A stretch of DNA of 64,000 nt from Neolewinella maritima. GTDB taxonomy: Bacteria; Bacteroidota; Bacteroidia; Chitinophagales; Saprospiraceae. Below, one piece after another: positions 53,132 to 62,951 of the stretch (its first letter is position 1; each line of letters starts with the position of its first letter). The notes below the pieces were generated by a model. The model was not told where the DNA came from, ran no database searches, and worked only from the letters and a program-made list of their open reading frames with translations. Made by a program: the position numbers and the translations under genes. The stretch spans positions 1-64,000 of the forward strand of contig NZ_CAKLPZ010000005.1 of the NCBI RefSeq assembly GCF_923081025.1, given 5' to 3'.

Positions 53132-53636
53132 AGCGGGTCCGGCTCACCAGGCGGTAGACGGCCCGGTAGGTATCGTCCCGCTCCCCGTCCTTATCCTGAT
53201 CCGTGATCCCGGTGAGCTGCAGGCGATCGCCCCGCAGATCGGGGTAGTAGGTATAGGTCACGTTAGGCTCGATCACCAGCAGGCTGTCCCCCTGGGTGCG
53301 CCAGATGCCGTGGGTTACGTTGGCTACCTGTCCGCTGCGCAGCCGGTGGGTACGCCGCAACTTACCGTCGGGCGTAAACACCGTACTGGGTGGCCTGACG
53401 CCGTACTTGCGCCCCCAGTCCGCCTCCTGGATCAGCTCGGCGTAGGCCGTATCCCCACCCTGGAAGCTGGCGTACTGTATATCTAGCTCAACCGTCTCCC
53501 AGGTCCCGAGCAGGTCGTTGGTCAGGTCACTGGAGGGGGCGGCCACCGTGGTAGTGGCGGGCACCTCTTCGCCCAGGCACGACGACAGGAGCAAACACAG
53601 CAAAGCGGAACGGAATAGTGTGGGGAGTAGCGACAT
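53130..53636 (-). CDS. Lipoprotein of unknown function (lipocalin-like impression)
   Basis: ATG 53636 gives MSLLPTLFRSALLCLLLSSC, a lipoprotein signal. The mature part of about 145 residues (LLGTWETVELDIQY, TVFTPDGKLRRTHRL, HGIWRTQGDSLLVIEP, YRAVYRLVSR) has the G-W-T-start and beta-rich order of lipocalin-like small proteins. The ORF extends upstream across the porU start but that part is not protein-like. Divergent from porU. Confidence 0.7.
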   Translation of the reverse strand: MSLLPTLFRSALLCLLLSSCLGEEVPATTTVAAPSSDLTNDLLGTWETVELDIQYASFQGGDTAYAELIQEADWGRKYGVRPPSTVFTPDGKLRRTHRLRSGQVANVTHGIWRTQGDSLLVIEPNVTYTYYPDLRGDRLQLTGITDQDKDGERDDTYRAVYRLVSRTR

Positions 53637-53746
53637 AGTCCGGCAAATATCCAAAACCGCGCGGGATATAGCAGCCGGGCGGGTGAAATAGCGCATAGCG
53701 GACACTTTCCCGCTTCCGGCCGTATCTATCCGTCTGGGCCGGACGT

Positions 53747-53754
53747 TACCTTTA
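53747..53754 (+). promoter_or_regulatory. -7-like element of porU
   Basis: TACCTTTA, 24 nt before the porU ATG; one change from TAnnTTTG. Confidence 0.4.
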
Positions 53755-53778
53755 TCCAGAGTTTTATCCCCCCGGTCT

Positions 53779-56700
53779 ATGCTGCGCACCTTTACGCTAC
53801 TTGTCTCTCTCCTCTTCGTCAGTTCGTTAGTCGCCCAGATGGCCACCCCCCGGGGGGAGCTGTACGGCAATGAGTGGGTCACGCCCGGTACCACCTACCT
53901 CAAGATCGCGGTGACCGAAGACGGTATGTACCGCCTGGACCCGGCCACGCTGCAGGCCGCCGGATTTGCCCTCACCGCCCCGGCCGCCGGCCAGTATATT
54001 CTACACCACTTCGGGCAGGCCGTGCCACTGGAGATCGCAGCGGACGGACTGTACTTCTACGGGCAGCAGGCACGGGGCGAGCTGGACACCTACCTGTTCG
54101 AGCAGGGGCAGCAGCAGCAGCTCAACCCCCGCTACGGCATGCACACCGATACGGCCGTGTACTACCTCAGTGTAGCAGCGGCAGGTACCGCAGCCCCACG
54201 CTTCACCACCGGGGGCGGGGCCGCGGGTGCGGGGCCGGTGAGCGAAACGATCTACCGGACGGCCGAGCGGGTGTTCAGTGACCACCAGAGTAAGTTCTAC
54301 CGCCGCGACAATAGCAATACCATCCTGTTTTCCCACTACGAGCTGGCCGAAGGCTACGGCTCGCGCAAGAGCGGCGACCTGTTGTCTAGCAACGGCACTA
54401 CGGAGACCGTCACCGAGCTCGACCTGCCCGCCGTGACCTCCGGCACCGCTACCCTGACGCTGCGGTACGGACTGGCCTTCGGAGACAACCACCTCCAGCA
54501 GATCTCCGTCAACGGTCAGCAACTCGACGAGCGGCGCAACCAGGACTGGAGCGTACAGACGCAGCAGTACACCTTCCCCGCTCAGGCCAGCGCGAATGTA
54601 AAGATCAAGGGCTTGGCCGGTGACCAGGACAAGGCGAATCTGGCCTATATCCAGATCAGCTACCCCGCTGCGACTACCCTAAGCGATGACCAGCTCTACT
54701 TCACCCTGCCGGCCGGCGGGGCCACGACCCTGCGCTTCGCCTCCCTGCCGGCGGGTACGCGGCTCTACGAGCTGAGTTCTGGTACGGTCTACCGCCCCGC
54801 CGGAGATGAATTTATCCTGCCCGCAGCAACTAGCGAACGCCGCTTTCAACTCATGGCCCGCGCACCCGCGCCCGCGGCCACCTCAACGGTTACGCTGGAG
54901 GAAACCCTTCCTGCGGCCGATGCGACCTACCTCATCCTGGCCAGCCGACGGTTAAGCGGTGCCGGCATCGATGCGGTAGCTGCCCACCGCAGTTCCGCCC
55001 TCGGGGGGAGCCACCACGTACACACCGTCTACGTAGAAGACCTGTACGACAGCTTTGGTTACGGCTACGGGCGGCATCCGCAGGCCATGAAGAATTATGT
55101 GGACGCTGCCCTGGCACAAGCCCCCGGCCTTCGGTACCTATTCATCATCGGTAAGGGCCGGGAGTACACCAGTCTGCGAAACGCGGCGGACCTGGCCGAT
55201 GCGCAGGAGACCTTTTTCGTACCTGGCTACGGACTACCCGCCAGCGACAACCTCATTTCAGCACCGCTGGGCGAGGTGACCCCCCGGCTGGCGACCGGCC
55301 GACTGGCCGCTATCACGCCACAAGAAGTAGCCATCTACGCTACCAAGCTGCGCGCTGTCGAACAGCAGATCGAGCTGGCCGGACAGACCATCGAGGACCT
55401 GGACTGGATGAAGCAGGCCCTGTTCCTCGGGGGCGGCCAGTCGCCGAGTGAGCAGGCCTCCATCCGGTACAACCTGGGGACCATGGAGGACATCTTCGAG
55501 AAGAGCACCTTCGGGGGCAATGTCACCAGTGTGTTCCGTACCAGTTCCGATCCCATCGAGACCACCCGTCAGGAAGCCATCTTCGAGCGCATTAATGCAG
55601 GTACGTCCATCATTACGTTTTACGGGCACTCCAGCAGTCAGGGCTTCGACTTTAATATCGACAACCCGGACAACTACAACAACAAGGATAAGTACCCCTT
55701 CATGATGAGCCTCGGCTGCTACAGCGGCGACGCCTTCACGGAGTCTCGCAGTATCAGTGAGCGCTTCATTTTTCTGCCGGACGGTGGGGCTGTTACCTTT
55801 GCGGCCTCTAAGGGTATCGGCTTCATCAGCGCGCTGGGCGTATTCGGCCGGTCTGTGTTTGACCACGTCGGTAACGAGCAGTACGGACAGGGCATCGGAG
55901 ATGCGCTAAAGGCCGTAGTGAGCGACTATGCCGGCACCAGCAACTATACCATGGGGCTATTGCTGGAGCAGTTTTCTCTGAGTGGTGACCCCGCATTTCG
56001 GTTCCACCCCCGGCCCGGTCCCGATGTGGTGATCGATCCCAGTCAGACCAGCGTAGACCCCAACGTGGTACCGGCTCAGGACACCTCCTTTATGGTTAAG
56101 CTGCGCACGCTCAATTTGGGCAGTAAGGCAGCGGACGTGCCCGATAGCCTACTGCTGCACTTTCGCCAGCAGCTTCCCTCCGGCGAAGTGCGCGACCTGA
56201 CCGACTACCGAATGGCGGTGCCTTATTACGATGAGTCCGTCACCGTACAACTCCCAAATGTAGGGCTAGAAGCGGTGGGGGTGAACCGCCTGTTGATCAC
56301 AGTAGACGCCGACGACCAGATCGCCGAGGCCCCCGCCGCTGCAGAAGCTAATAACGAGCTGCGCGTAGGTGATGCGCTGGGTACTCCCTTTACCGTCATT
56401 GCCAACACAGCCAAGACCGCCTATCCCCCACCCTATGCCGTGGTGGGTCCGGGGGTAGAGCTCATCGCTAGTTCCTCCGATCCGCTCGCGCCCGAGCGGC
56501 AGTACCGCCTGCAGGTTGCGCATGACCTAAGCTTTCGTAGCCCGATCGCGGACGTAAATATTGTATCCCCCGGTGGAGTCATCCGGTACACACCCACCTT
56601 CAGTTTGCAGGATAGCACCACCTACTACTGGCGTATTAGTCCCGATAGTACCAGTACGGAGGACGCCGGATTCATCTGGAGTCAGAGCAGCTTCACCTAC

Positions 56701-58746
56701 CTGACTGACCAGACCGAGGATCGGGTGAGTTTTGCGTTACAGGACCCAGGTCAGTTGTCCAGTGGGACTATGAAAGACCTGATCGTCGACACCGGCGATC
56801 CCATCTGGCGGTACGGCCGAAACACCAACGACGTCCAGCTAAAGAATGCCGTATACCGGGACCGGAATCTTCCCGCGCTGGTCTGGAACGGTACGCGCTT
56901 TAACTCCCCGCACCCCTGGAGGGTGAGAGCCGGTGTACAGGTACTCGTGATCGACAGCACCAATAATAGCAGATGGGATATCAGTGGAGACGGAAGTTAT
57001 AATTCCGTGCCCGGTCGGGCGGATCCCTGGAGCTTCGATACCCGGACCCCCGAGGGGCGCGAGGGCCTTATCCGTTTCTTACAGGAGGGCATCGAGCCGG
57101 GCCGGTACGTGTTCGTGTACTCCGCGCAGCGTGGCAGAGAAATCGAGTACCACAGCGACGCCTGGTTAGCGGACTCCGCCCGCGTGGGCCGTACGATTTA
57201 CGGGGTACTGGAAGACGAGGGAGCCGAACAAGTGCGTCTGCTCCAGCAGTTGGGTTCCGTTCCCTATACCTTCGCCTACGTCAAGGGGAAAGGGGCCCTG
57301 GCGGAGGCCATCGCTTCGGACCAAGCATCCAGTACGGAGATACTAGTGCCCGTTTACGAAAACCGCTCCGTGGGTTACTATACGTCGGATCGTGTCGGCC
57401 CTTCATTGGAGTGGCGCGATATGACGATCCGCTTCCGCAACGACCACATCAGTGCGGCCGATAGTGCCTACTTCTACCTGTACGGAGAAACGGAGAGCGG
57501 ACAACGCACCCTGCTCGAGCGTGGCCCGCTGATGCTCGGTGAGCAGCGGACCTACTCCTATGACCTAAGCGGCTACAGCGCACAGGCATATCCTTACTTA
57601 CTCGCCAGCCTGGAGCTTTACGACGAGGTAGATCGCTCGGTAGCTTCCGTGGACGAGATCTATATCGACTACATCCGGCCCGGTGATGTGGCGGTAAGTC
57701 CCAGCATCGCCTATTCCGCGCCGGAGAGTCTGGCTCAGGGAGAATTATCGAAGTTCACCGTAGGCTACGAGAACCTCTCTCCGACAGCTATGGATAGTTT
57801 ACTCATCGCCCTTACCGTAATTAATGAGCAGAACGACGTATCCGAGCTTAGCCAGCGGCAGGCCCCGGTAGATGGCCGGGGATCGGGTATCGTCACCTTC
57901 AACCTCCCCATCAGCGAACAGGATACGCGCATCCGCCTACAGCTCACCCTGAACCCCAACGGCGATCAGCCCGAAACCTTCACCTTCAACAACTTCCTGA
58001 ATACGGACCTGGGGGTAGTTTCCGATCGTATCGCGCCCGACCTGAAAGTATACTACGACGGCCACCGCATCCGCGACGGCGAGCTCATCAGCGCCAAGCC
58101 CGAGATCCTAATGCAACTGCGCGACGAGAGCCCCTTCCGCCGCCTGGACGATTCGAGTGCCTACTTCATTCAACTCACCGCCCCCGATGGCGCGAAGGAG
58201 ACCATCCGCATGGCCGACAGCCGGGTGGAATTCATCGCCGCTAACCCTGACGGAGAGAATATGGCCGAAGTATACTTCCGGCCCGAACTGCTACAGGACG
58301 GTACCTACTCGCTGGTCGTCCAGGCCAGCGACCGCTCCAAGAATGCCTCGGGTAAGCTGGCCTACCAGCAGTCCTTTGAAGTAGTTAACGCCCAGCTCAT
58401 TACCAACGTGCTGACCTACCCCAACCCCTTCACCAGCCAGACCCGCTTCGTCTATACCCTCACCGGCAATGCCGCCCCCGACGTGTTCCGCATTCAGATC
58501 ATGACGGTCAGCGGCCGGGTCGTGCGCGATATCGACCTGCTGGCCTACGAAGACATCAGCCCCGGCACCCACCAGACCGACTTCAGTTGGGATGGTACCG
58601 ATGAGTATGGCGACTTGTTAGCCAACGGCGTATACCTCTACCGCGTCATTACCTCTGACGGGGAGGGCGACGCACTCGAGGCTTACGACAATGGTACCGA
58701 TCAGTACTTCCGCAATGGCATTGGCAAGGTGGTTATCCTGCGGTGA
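53779..58746 (+). CDS. porU: Type IX secretion system sortase PorU
   Basis: The surface protease that removes the C-terminal sorting domains of T9SS cargo and helps attach them. A signal peptide ends at about residue 20. The gingipain-like C25 domain is in the first half, with His617 in ITFYGHSSSQ and Cys647 in MSLGCYSGD as catalytic pair. Long beta-sandwich repeats follow and the end (NPFTSQTRFVYTLTGN ... SDGEGDALEAYDN) is typical of PorU. At 1655 residues it is larger than P. gingivalis PorU but usual for Saprospiria. porV is not next to it. A GC-rich repeat copy is translated in a Gly/Ala linker (54213-54230). Confidence 0.93.
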   Translation: MLRTFTLLVSLLFVSSLVAQMATPRGELYGNEWVTPGTTYLKIAVTEDGMYRLDPATLQAAGFALTAPAAGQYILHHFGQAVPLEIAADGLYFYGQQARGELDTYLFEQGQQQQLNPRYGMHTDTAVYYLSVAAAGTAAPRFTTGGGAAGAGPVSETIYRTAERVFSDHQSKFYRRDNSNTILFSHYELAEGYGSRKSGDLLSSNGTTETVTELDLPAVTSGTATLTLRYGLAFGDNHLQQISVNGQQLDERRNQDWSVQTQQYTFPAQASANVKIKGLAGDQDKANLAYIQISYPAATTLSDDQLYFTLPAGGATTLRFASLPAGTRLYELSSGTVYRPAGDEFILPAATSERRFQLMARAPAPAATSTVTLEETLPAADATYLILASRRLSGAGIDAVAAHRSSALGGSHHVHTVYVEDLYDSFGYGYGRHPQAMKNYVDAALAQAPGLRYLFIIGKGREYTSLRNAADLADAQETFFVPGYGLPASDNLISAPLGEVTPRLATGRLAAITPQEVAIYATKLRAVEQQIELAGQTIEDLDWMKQALFLGGGQSPSEQASIRYNLGTMEDIFEKSTFGGNVTSVFRTSSDPIETTRQEAIFERINAGTSIITFYGHSSSQGFDFNIDNPDNYNNKDKYPFMMSLGCYSGDAFTESRSISERFIFLPDGGAVTFAASKGIGFISALGVFGRSVFDHVGNEQYGQGIGDALKAVVSDYAGTSNYTMGLLLEQFSLSGDPAFRFHPRPGPDVVIDPSQTSVDPNVVPAQDTSFMVKLRTLNLGSKAADVPDSLLLHFRQQLPSGEVRDLTDYRMAVPYYDESVTVQLPNVGLEAVGVNRLLITVDADDQIAEAPAAAEANNELRVGDALGTPFTVIANTAKTAYPPPYAVVGPGVELIASSSDPLAPERQYRLQVAHDLSFRSPIADVNIVSPGGVIRYTPTFSLQDSTTYYWRISPDSTSTEDAGFIWSQSSFTYLTDQTEDRVSFALQDPGQLSSGTMKDLIVDTGDPIWRYGRNTNDVQLKNAVYRDRNLPALVWNGTRFNSPHPWRVRAGVQVLVIDSTNNSRWDISGDGSYNSVPGRADPWSFDTRTPEGREGLIRFLQEGIEPGRYVFVYSAQRGREIEYHSDAWLADSARVGRTIYGVLEDEGAEQVRLLQQLGSVPYTFAYVKGKGALAEAIASDQASSTEILVPVYENRSVGYYTSDRVGPSLEWRDMTIRFRNDHISAADSAYFYLYGETESGQRTLLERGPLMLGEQRTYSYDLSGYSAQAYPYLLASLELYDEVDRSVASVDEIYIDYIRPGDVAVSPSIAYSAPESLAQGELSKFTVGYENLSPTAMDSLLIALTVINEQNDVSELSQRQAPVDGRGSGIVTFNLPISEQDTRIRLQLTLNPNGDQPETFTFNNFLNTDLGVVSDRIAPDLKVYYDGHRIRDGELISAKPEILMQLRDESPFRRLDDSSAYFIQLTAPDGAKETIRMADSRVEFIAANPDGENMAEVYFRPELLQDGTYSLVVQASDRSKNASGKLAYQQSFEVVNAQLITNVLTYPNPFTSQTRFVYTLTGNAAPDVFRIQIMTVSGRVVRDIDLLAYEDISPGTHQTDFSWDGTDEYGDLLANGVYLYRVITSDGEGDALEAYDNGTDQYFRNGIGKVVILR
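54213..54230 (-). repeat. Dispersed GC-rich repeat inside porU
   Basis: GGGCGGGGCCGCGGGTGC within the Gly/Ala linker following TTGG in PorU; reverse orientation of the family, in frame. Confidence 0.5.
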
Positions 58747-59218
58747 TCCGCATTTAGTACTATCCCGTGTAGATACACGACAAGTTTTGTATTTAGTAGA
58801 TATTGCAAAATATTGTTCTACATAAATCTATGTAGACAATATTTTCGTATATTCAGGTAAGGTTATACAATATATCTTCATTTGTTGATGTATCTCACCT
58901 GTACTAAACTACTTACACTATGACATACACGTTGCCCACCGGGCAGGATTAGGGTAACACCCCTTCCCCCCCTCTCTTCCTTTTTATGATTTAGCTGTTT
59001 GGCGTGAGCTATCCGGTGGACTCCCTTTCGCGAGGGTCATCACTGGTAGCCCGGCCTCTAATCCCTCCTGGCTTCTTAGCTCGGACTAGGGGCGGTACGC
59101 AGGTACCCCCAACGGTGTAATTGTCCTTATCCACCCTCTTCCAGGGGTGTACTGCCTGGCTTGTGTCCGGGCTGAACGTCTGCTCCGCAGCCGACCACCC
59201 CCCTCATGCTTAAATACT
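58747..59218. promoter_or_regulatory. AT-rich gap after porU with long inverted repeat
   Basis: An imperfect 17/18-bp inverted repeat, arms at 58807-58824 and 58829-58845 with a 4-nt spacer and one unpaired base, in strongly AT-rich DNA. It could be an operator or the porU terminator, though it lacks a T-run. The right half (58920-59218) is GC-rich, with a hairpin around CCCTTTCGCGAGGG (about 59024-59037). No known leader or riboswitch was recognised. Confidence 0.45.
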
Positions 59219-60265
59219 ATGACTATGAACTTCTACACATTACCTTACTTCGTCAGCTTGCTGCTGCTCTTCTCTTTCACCGCATCCGGTAAGCCTCCTG
59301 GGTCCGCAGCCTCCTGTGCCTGTGAGATCAGCAAGGTCAACGATAAGCTGAGCTATTCTCCGGCTTGCAGCGTACCGGAGGACATTTGTACATTGGTTCT
59401 CCACGAGGGAGTCGGCGCGGTAGACCTGACCGCCTTTATCGACCTGCGCGATGTGTACATCAAGTTTCATGATCATACCCATCCTACCCTGCTAGCCAGT
59501 GCGCTAGTCAGCAAGCATACCCGCCTGGAAGTGACTGACCGCAACGTTCGTCTCGACGTGGTTGCCGGAGGGGCAGTAGTTGGTAGCCTGGTCGGTCCGG
59601 AGATCGCAGACTACTACAATACGGCATTCCTGAGGCTTGATCTGTTGGTATGCCTAAGCATCAACATTACCCTATTTTCGGTCGACCAACCCTATACCGG
59701 AGCCTGTCAGTTCAACACTGGTGGCATTTTACCCGTCACGGTAACGTACTTCAGTGCCATTGCCCATCCCGAGGGAATAGCGCTGCAGTGGGAGACGGCT
59801 GATGAGACCGACAATGACTATTACCGGCTGCTACGCAGTACCGATGCCACTTCGTTTACCCATCTGACCTCCATCAGCGGTAGGGGTACTACGGGGCAGG
59901 TAAGTACCTACCACCACCTTGATCGAACCCCCACCAGTAGTGCAACCCTCTACTACCAACTGGAACAGGTCGACTTCGACGGAACCGTACGGCAGCTCGG
60001 CATCCGTGCCGTTACTATGGGGGAATACCATACACCGCTGGTTGCTTACCCTAATCCCATCTCGGCAGCAGGGGATCGGCTACACTTAACCGGTCTGCCG
60101 AAGGAGGGTCCCCGTAGGGCAGTATTGCGACATACTAATGGAAGTAGCGTATCTCAACTGACTATTGGCCCCGACGGGACGCTTGCGCTACCGATCGGTG
60201 TCCGGCCGGGCCTATATATGCTACAGGTAGGCACTACCACGCTACGCCTTAGTATAGCGCCCTGA
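59219..60265 (+). CDS. Secreted protein with T9SS type A C-terminal sorting domain
   Basis: A signal peptide (MTMNFYTLPYFVSLLLLFSFTASG when started at 59219; ATG 59225 is also possible). A Cys-containing N-terminal domain follows (CACEISKVND, CSVPEDIC), then a fibronectin-like domain (GIALQWETADETDNDYYRLLRS) and a type IX sorting domain (LVAYPNPISAAGD, RPGLYMLQV). It would be exported by T9SS and processed by PorU, encoded just upstream. Converges on the sulfatase gene with a 6-bp gap. Confidence 0.85.
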   Translation: MTMNFYTLPYFVSLLLLFSFTASGKPPGSAASCACEISKVNDKLSYSPACSVPEDICTLVLHEGVGAVDLTAFIDLRDVYIKFHDHTHPTLLASALVSKHTRLEVTDRNVRLDVVAGGAVVGSLVGPEIADYYNTAFLRLDLLVCLSINITLFSVDQPYTGACQFNTGGILPVTVTYFSAIAHPEGIALQWETADETDNDYYRLLRSTDATSFTHLTSISGRGTTGQVSTYHHLDRTPTSSATLYYQLEQVDFDGTVRQLGIRAVTMGEYHTPLVAYPNPISAAGDRLHLTGLPKEGPRRAVLRHTNGSSVSQLTIGPDGTLALPIGVRPGLYMLQVGTTTLRLSIAP

Positions 60266-60271
60266 GCGCGG

Positions 60272-62086
60272 CTAGCGCTGCACCCGGTACAGGGTCACCT
60301 CCTTCACCCACAGACCGGTCTCGACACCGGTCTGGGTGGGGGTACTGATAGTGAGTTCGCTGCTGCCCGCAGGTATGCTTAGAATACCGAGCTCGTGTTC
60401 CGCCCAATCGTAGGGGTACACCTCCTTGCGTTCAACGCGGTCGGCGACGGGAAGTTGCTCCACCTTGGTTGCCGGGAGGGTGGCCTCCAGCGGGGGGCCA
60501 TTTTCTGCCCGAAGTATTACTGCCTGACCTACATCAGGCTTATATCCAGGGTCCTCACCCCGGTCAACATGTACCCCAGTTGACGCAGCATTCAGTGCGT
60601 AACGTAAGGTAACGGCGTAATTGGCCGCGCGGTCGGTGGTAATCGGCCAGTATGCACCGTCTATCCCCAGGTCCACAAAGAAGTCGTTGGCCCAGCCATA
60701 TGTATCCCGGAAGTGGGTACGCCCCAGCGGTTCGCCCTCATGGGCCAGCAGGCGTACCGGCCCCGGGGCCGCGTCCAGGGCTATCTGGGGAGCCACCAAG
60801 TCCGGCCTGCCAATACTGAGTGCGAACTTTTGGTAAGTAGCGGCTAGTAGCGCACCGGTATCGCCAGCAGTAGTGTAGATATTGGTAGTCTGGCCGGGAT
60901 CGCGGGACAGATCGTAGAGTTCATGGCTAGTACTATCCCGCGCTACGTACAGGTACTGGCTATCGCGCATACTGCCAGGGTAGCCCGTGTAGTCGTAGCC
61001 CTGTTGAAAGGCGTACACGTAACGCTCGGTGAGCTGTCCGCCGTCAAGCAGCGGCTTCAGGCTCACGCCATCCAGGTCCTCCGGTACCGGCTCACCGAGT
61101 AGGTCGAGTAGCGTAGGCAGCAGGTCGATATGTGCAGCCGGAGTAGTGAATACCCGCCCGTTGGCCGGATGGTCACCGGGGAGTTTGATGCTGAAGGGGA
61201 CCCGCACGCTTCCCTCGTCTACCTGCCCCTTAGTGCCTTTGAGTCCCATCCGGTAGCGGTTGCCGTTGGGTCCGTTGTCGGTGGCAAATACTACGATGGT
61301 GTTCTCTAGCTTTCCTGCGGCCCGCAGCCGGTCGAGCAGCTCGCCGATCCGGTCGTCGACGGATTCTACCATGGCGTAGATACCGGCATTGTAATCGCTC
61401 AGGCCCCGCGCCTGCTTACGCTCCCAGTACCGGTCGGCCACCTGCACGGGGGTATGCGGCGCTTGGTAAGTAAGCATACAGAAGAAGGGTTGCGGGGTAT
61501 GTACCATAAACTGGGCCGCTGAGTCGGACAGGATTTGCGTCAGATCGCCCACAAAGGGGACCGGCTCATCCCGCTCGTCGCGCAGTTCCCCCCGAAAGTA
61601 GTCGTTAAAGTGCCCCAGGGTGAAGCCCAGGAATTCGTCGAAGCCCTGTCCGCCCGGGTGGTAGGGAAAGGTCGCTCCGTTATGCCACTTGCCGTACAGT
61701 CCGGTGCGGTAACCCAGGCGCTGCAGCTGCTCGGCTAGGGTGACGACCCCATCATCCATAGTCTCGCGCCGCCGCGTCACGAATACGGCCCCGGTACGCG
61801 GGTGGTACTGTCCGCTCAGAAAGCTGGCCCGCGTGGGTGCACAGACCGGACTGACGTAGAAGCGGTCGAATTTGGCACTAGACTGCAGCAGGGCATCCAT
61901 ATTCGGCGTACTGATGCTATCGTTACCGTGCAGAGACAGGTCGCCGATGCCCTGATCGTCCGTCAGGATGAAGAGGATGTTCGGACGTTCAATTCCCCCG
62001 GAAGTATCCTCCTCCAGCCCGGTAACCGTCGATGTAGTGCAGGTACAGAGGAGTAAGCCAAACAGGGCCAGGAGGCAGGTGCGCAT
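60272..62086 (-). CDS. Arylsulfatase-type sulfatase lipoprotein
   Basis: Removes sulfate esters. Metal-binding ILTDDQG (Asp43, Asp44) and the formylglycine site VCAPTR (Cys82 in C-x-P-x-R) at 81-86 are intact, with FATDNGPNGNR further on. The N-terminus has a signal with lipobox-like LLCTC. A C-terminal beta domain (about 430-604) is extra. It needs a formylglycine-generating enzyme; the SUMF1-like proteins in this window lack the cysteines and are poor candidates. It probably acts on sulfated polysaccharides at the cell surface. Confidence 0.92.
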   Translation of the reverse strand: MRTCLLALFGLLLCTCTTSTVTGLEEDTSGGIERPNILFILTDDQGIGDLSLHGNDSISTPNMDALLQSSAKFDRFYVSPVCAPTRASFLSGQYHPRTGAVFVTRRRETMDDGVVTLAEQLQRLGYRTGLYGKWHNGATFPYHPGGQGFDEFLGFTLGHFNDYFRGELRDERDEPVPFVGDLTQILSDSAAQFMVHTPQPFFCMLTYQAPHTPVQVADRYWERKQARGLSDYNAGIYAMVESVDDRIGELLDRLRAAGKLENTIVVFATDNGPNGNRYRMGLKGTKGQVDEGSVRVPFSIKLPGDHPANGRVFTTPAAHIDLLPTLLDLLGEPVPEDLDGVSLKPLLDGGQLTERYVYAFQQGYDYTGYPGSMRDSQYLYVARDSTSHELYDLSRDPGQTTNIYTTAGDTGALLAATYQKFALSIGRPDLVAPQIALDAAPGPVRLLAHEGEPLGRTHFRDTYGWANDFFVDLGIDGAYWPITTDRAANYAVTLRYALNAASTGVHVDRGEDPGYKPDVGQAVILRAENGPPLEATLPATKVEQLPVADRVERKEVYPYDWAEHELGILSIPAGSSELTISTPTQTGVETGLWVKEVTLYRVQR

Positions 62087-62220
62087 ACTAGCTAAAGTAA
62101 GTCGATTCGCAGCTTAGCTATCCTGCTAGATTAGCTGATCCGATCGCTGTGCAGCCTACCTTGACAGTATGCCCCGGCCAGGCTATCAGCGACTGCTAGT
62201 GGCAACCAGCAGAGCTTTTC

Positions 62221-62228
62221 TACCTTTA
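62221..62228 (+). promoter_or_regulatory. -7-like element
   Basis: TACCTTTA, 23 nt before ATG 62252. Confidence 0.35.
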
Positions 62229-62251
62229 GTACATACCACCTCCTATCCAGT

Positions 62252-62878
62252 ATGCTCATTCGTCTGCTATGCTGCTGTTTCCTGACGGGCGCGCTCAGCG
62301 CCCAGCCTCTCCTTGACACCCTAGCCGTGAAGGTCTGTGATTGCATGCACGCTACGCCCGAACTCGTCTACCCCCGCCTGCAGGCCAACCGCTGTGTACT
62401 CACGATCAGCACCGCCTACGCCAGTCGTATCCGTGCCGAACTGCAGCTATCGCCCCGTAAAGCCAGCGACCGCCGCCGTCTCGGGGAACTGCTGGTAGAG
62501 CCACTGACCGCCGACTGCCCCCTACTACGCGCCCTCGCTCCCGGAACCCTCGAACCCGAGCTTCACTACAGTGACTTCCCCCTGCTGAAAAAAGCCCGAC
62601 TCCCCAAGGTGGATAAGGAGCCTCCGGCTAGTCCGGCGGCCACCACTACGCGGGAAGTGCCTACCCTCTTGCGGGCCAGCGGCACCCTTACGCAGCTCCC
62701 CAACGGAGACCGACTGCGCGTGCTGCTTGCCGAAGGAAGCACCCAGACGTTCACCCTACCCCGGGCCATCGCACGCCGCCTGACCCTCACTCGCGGACAG
62801 CCCATCACGGTAGTCTACCGCGAAGACTGGCGCACGGACGGATACCACATCAAGCTCACCGTCGTTCGTATTGAATAA
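62252..62878 (+). CDS. Secreted protein of unknown function
   Basis: A signal peptide (MLIRLLCCCFLTGALSAQP) is followed by about 190 residues. The first half has CDCMHATPELVYPRLQANRC, resembling the Cys-containing start of small Bacteroidota proteins; the second half after a Pro/Ala-rich linker is beta-rich (ASGTLTQLPNGDRLRVLL, TRGQPITVVYREDW). Not recognised. Confidence 0.65.
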   Translation: MLIRLLCCCFLTGALSAQPLLDTLAVKVCDCMHATPELVYPRLQANRCVLTISTAYASRIRAELQLSPRKASDRRRLGELLVEPLTADCPLLRALAPGTLEPELHYSDFPLLKKARLPKVDKEPPASPAATTTREVPTLLRASGTLTQLPNGDRLRVLLAEGSTQTFTLPRAIARRLTLTRGQPITVVYREDWRTDGYHIKLTVVRIE

Positions 62879-62890
62879 GTCGATTAGTTG

Positions 62891-62910
62891 CTTTCAGAAA
62901 AAACTGAAAG
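62891..62910 (+). promoter_or_regulatory. Small inverted repeat before mqnE
   Basis: CTTTCAG and CTGAAAG around six A residues, between the secreted protein and mqnE; may be a weak terminator or operator. Confidence 0.35.
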
Positions 62911-62951
62911 TTGACTGAGGTGTTGAATAGACGTCCCCAATCTCCCCACAC

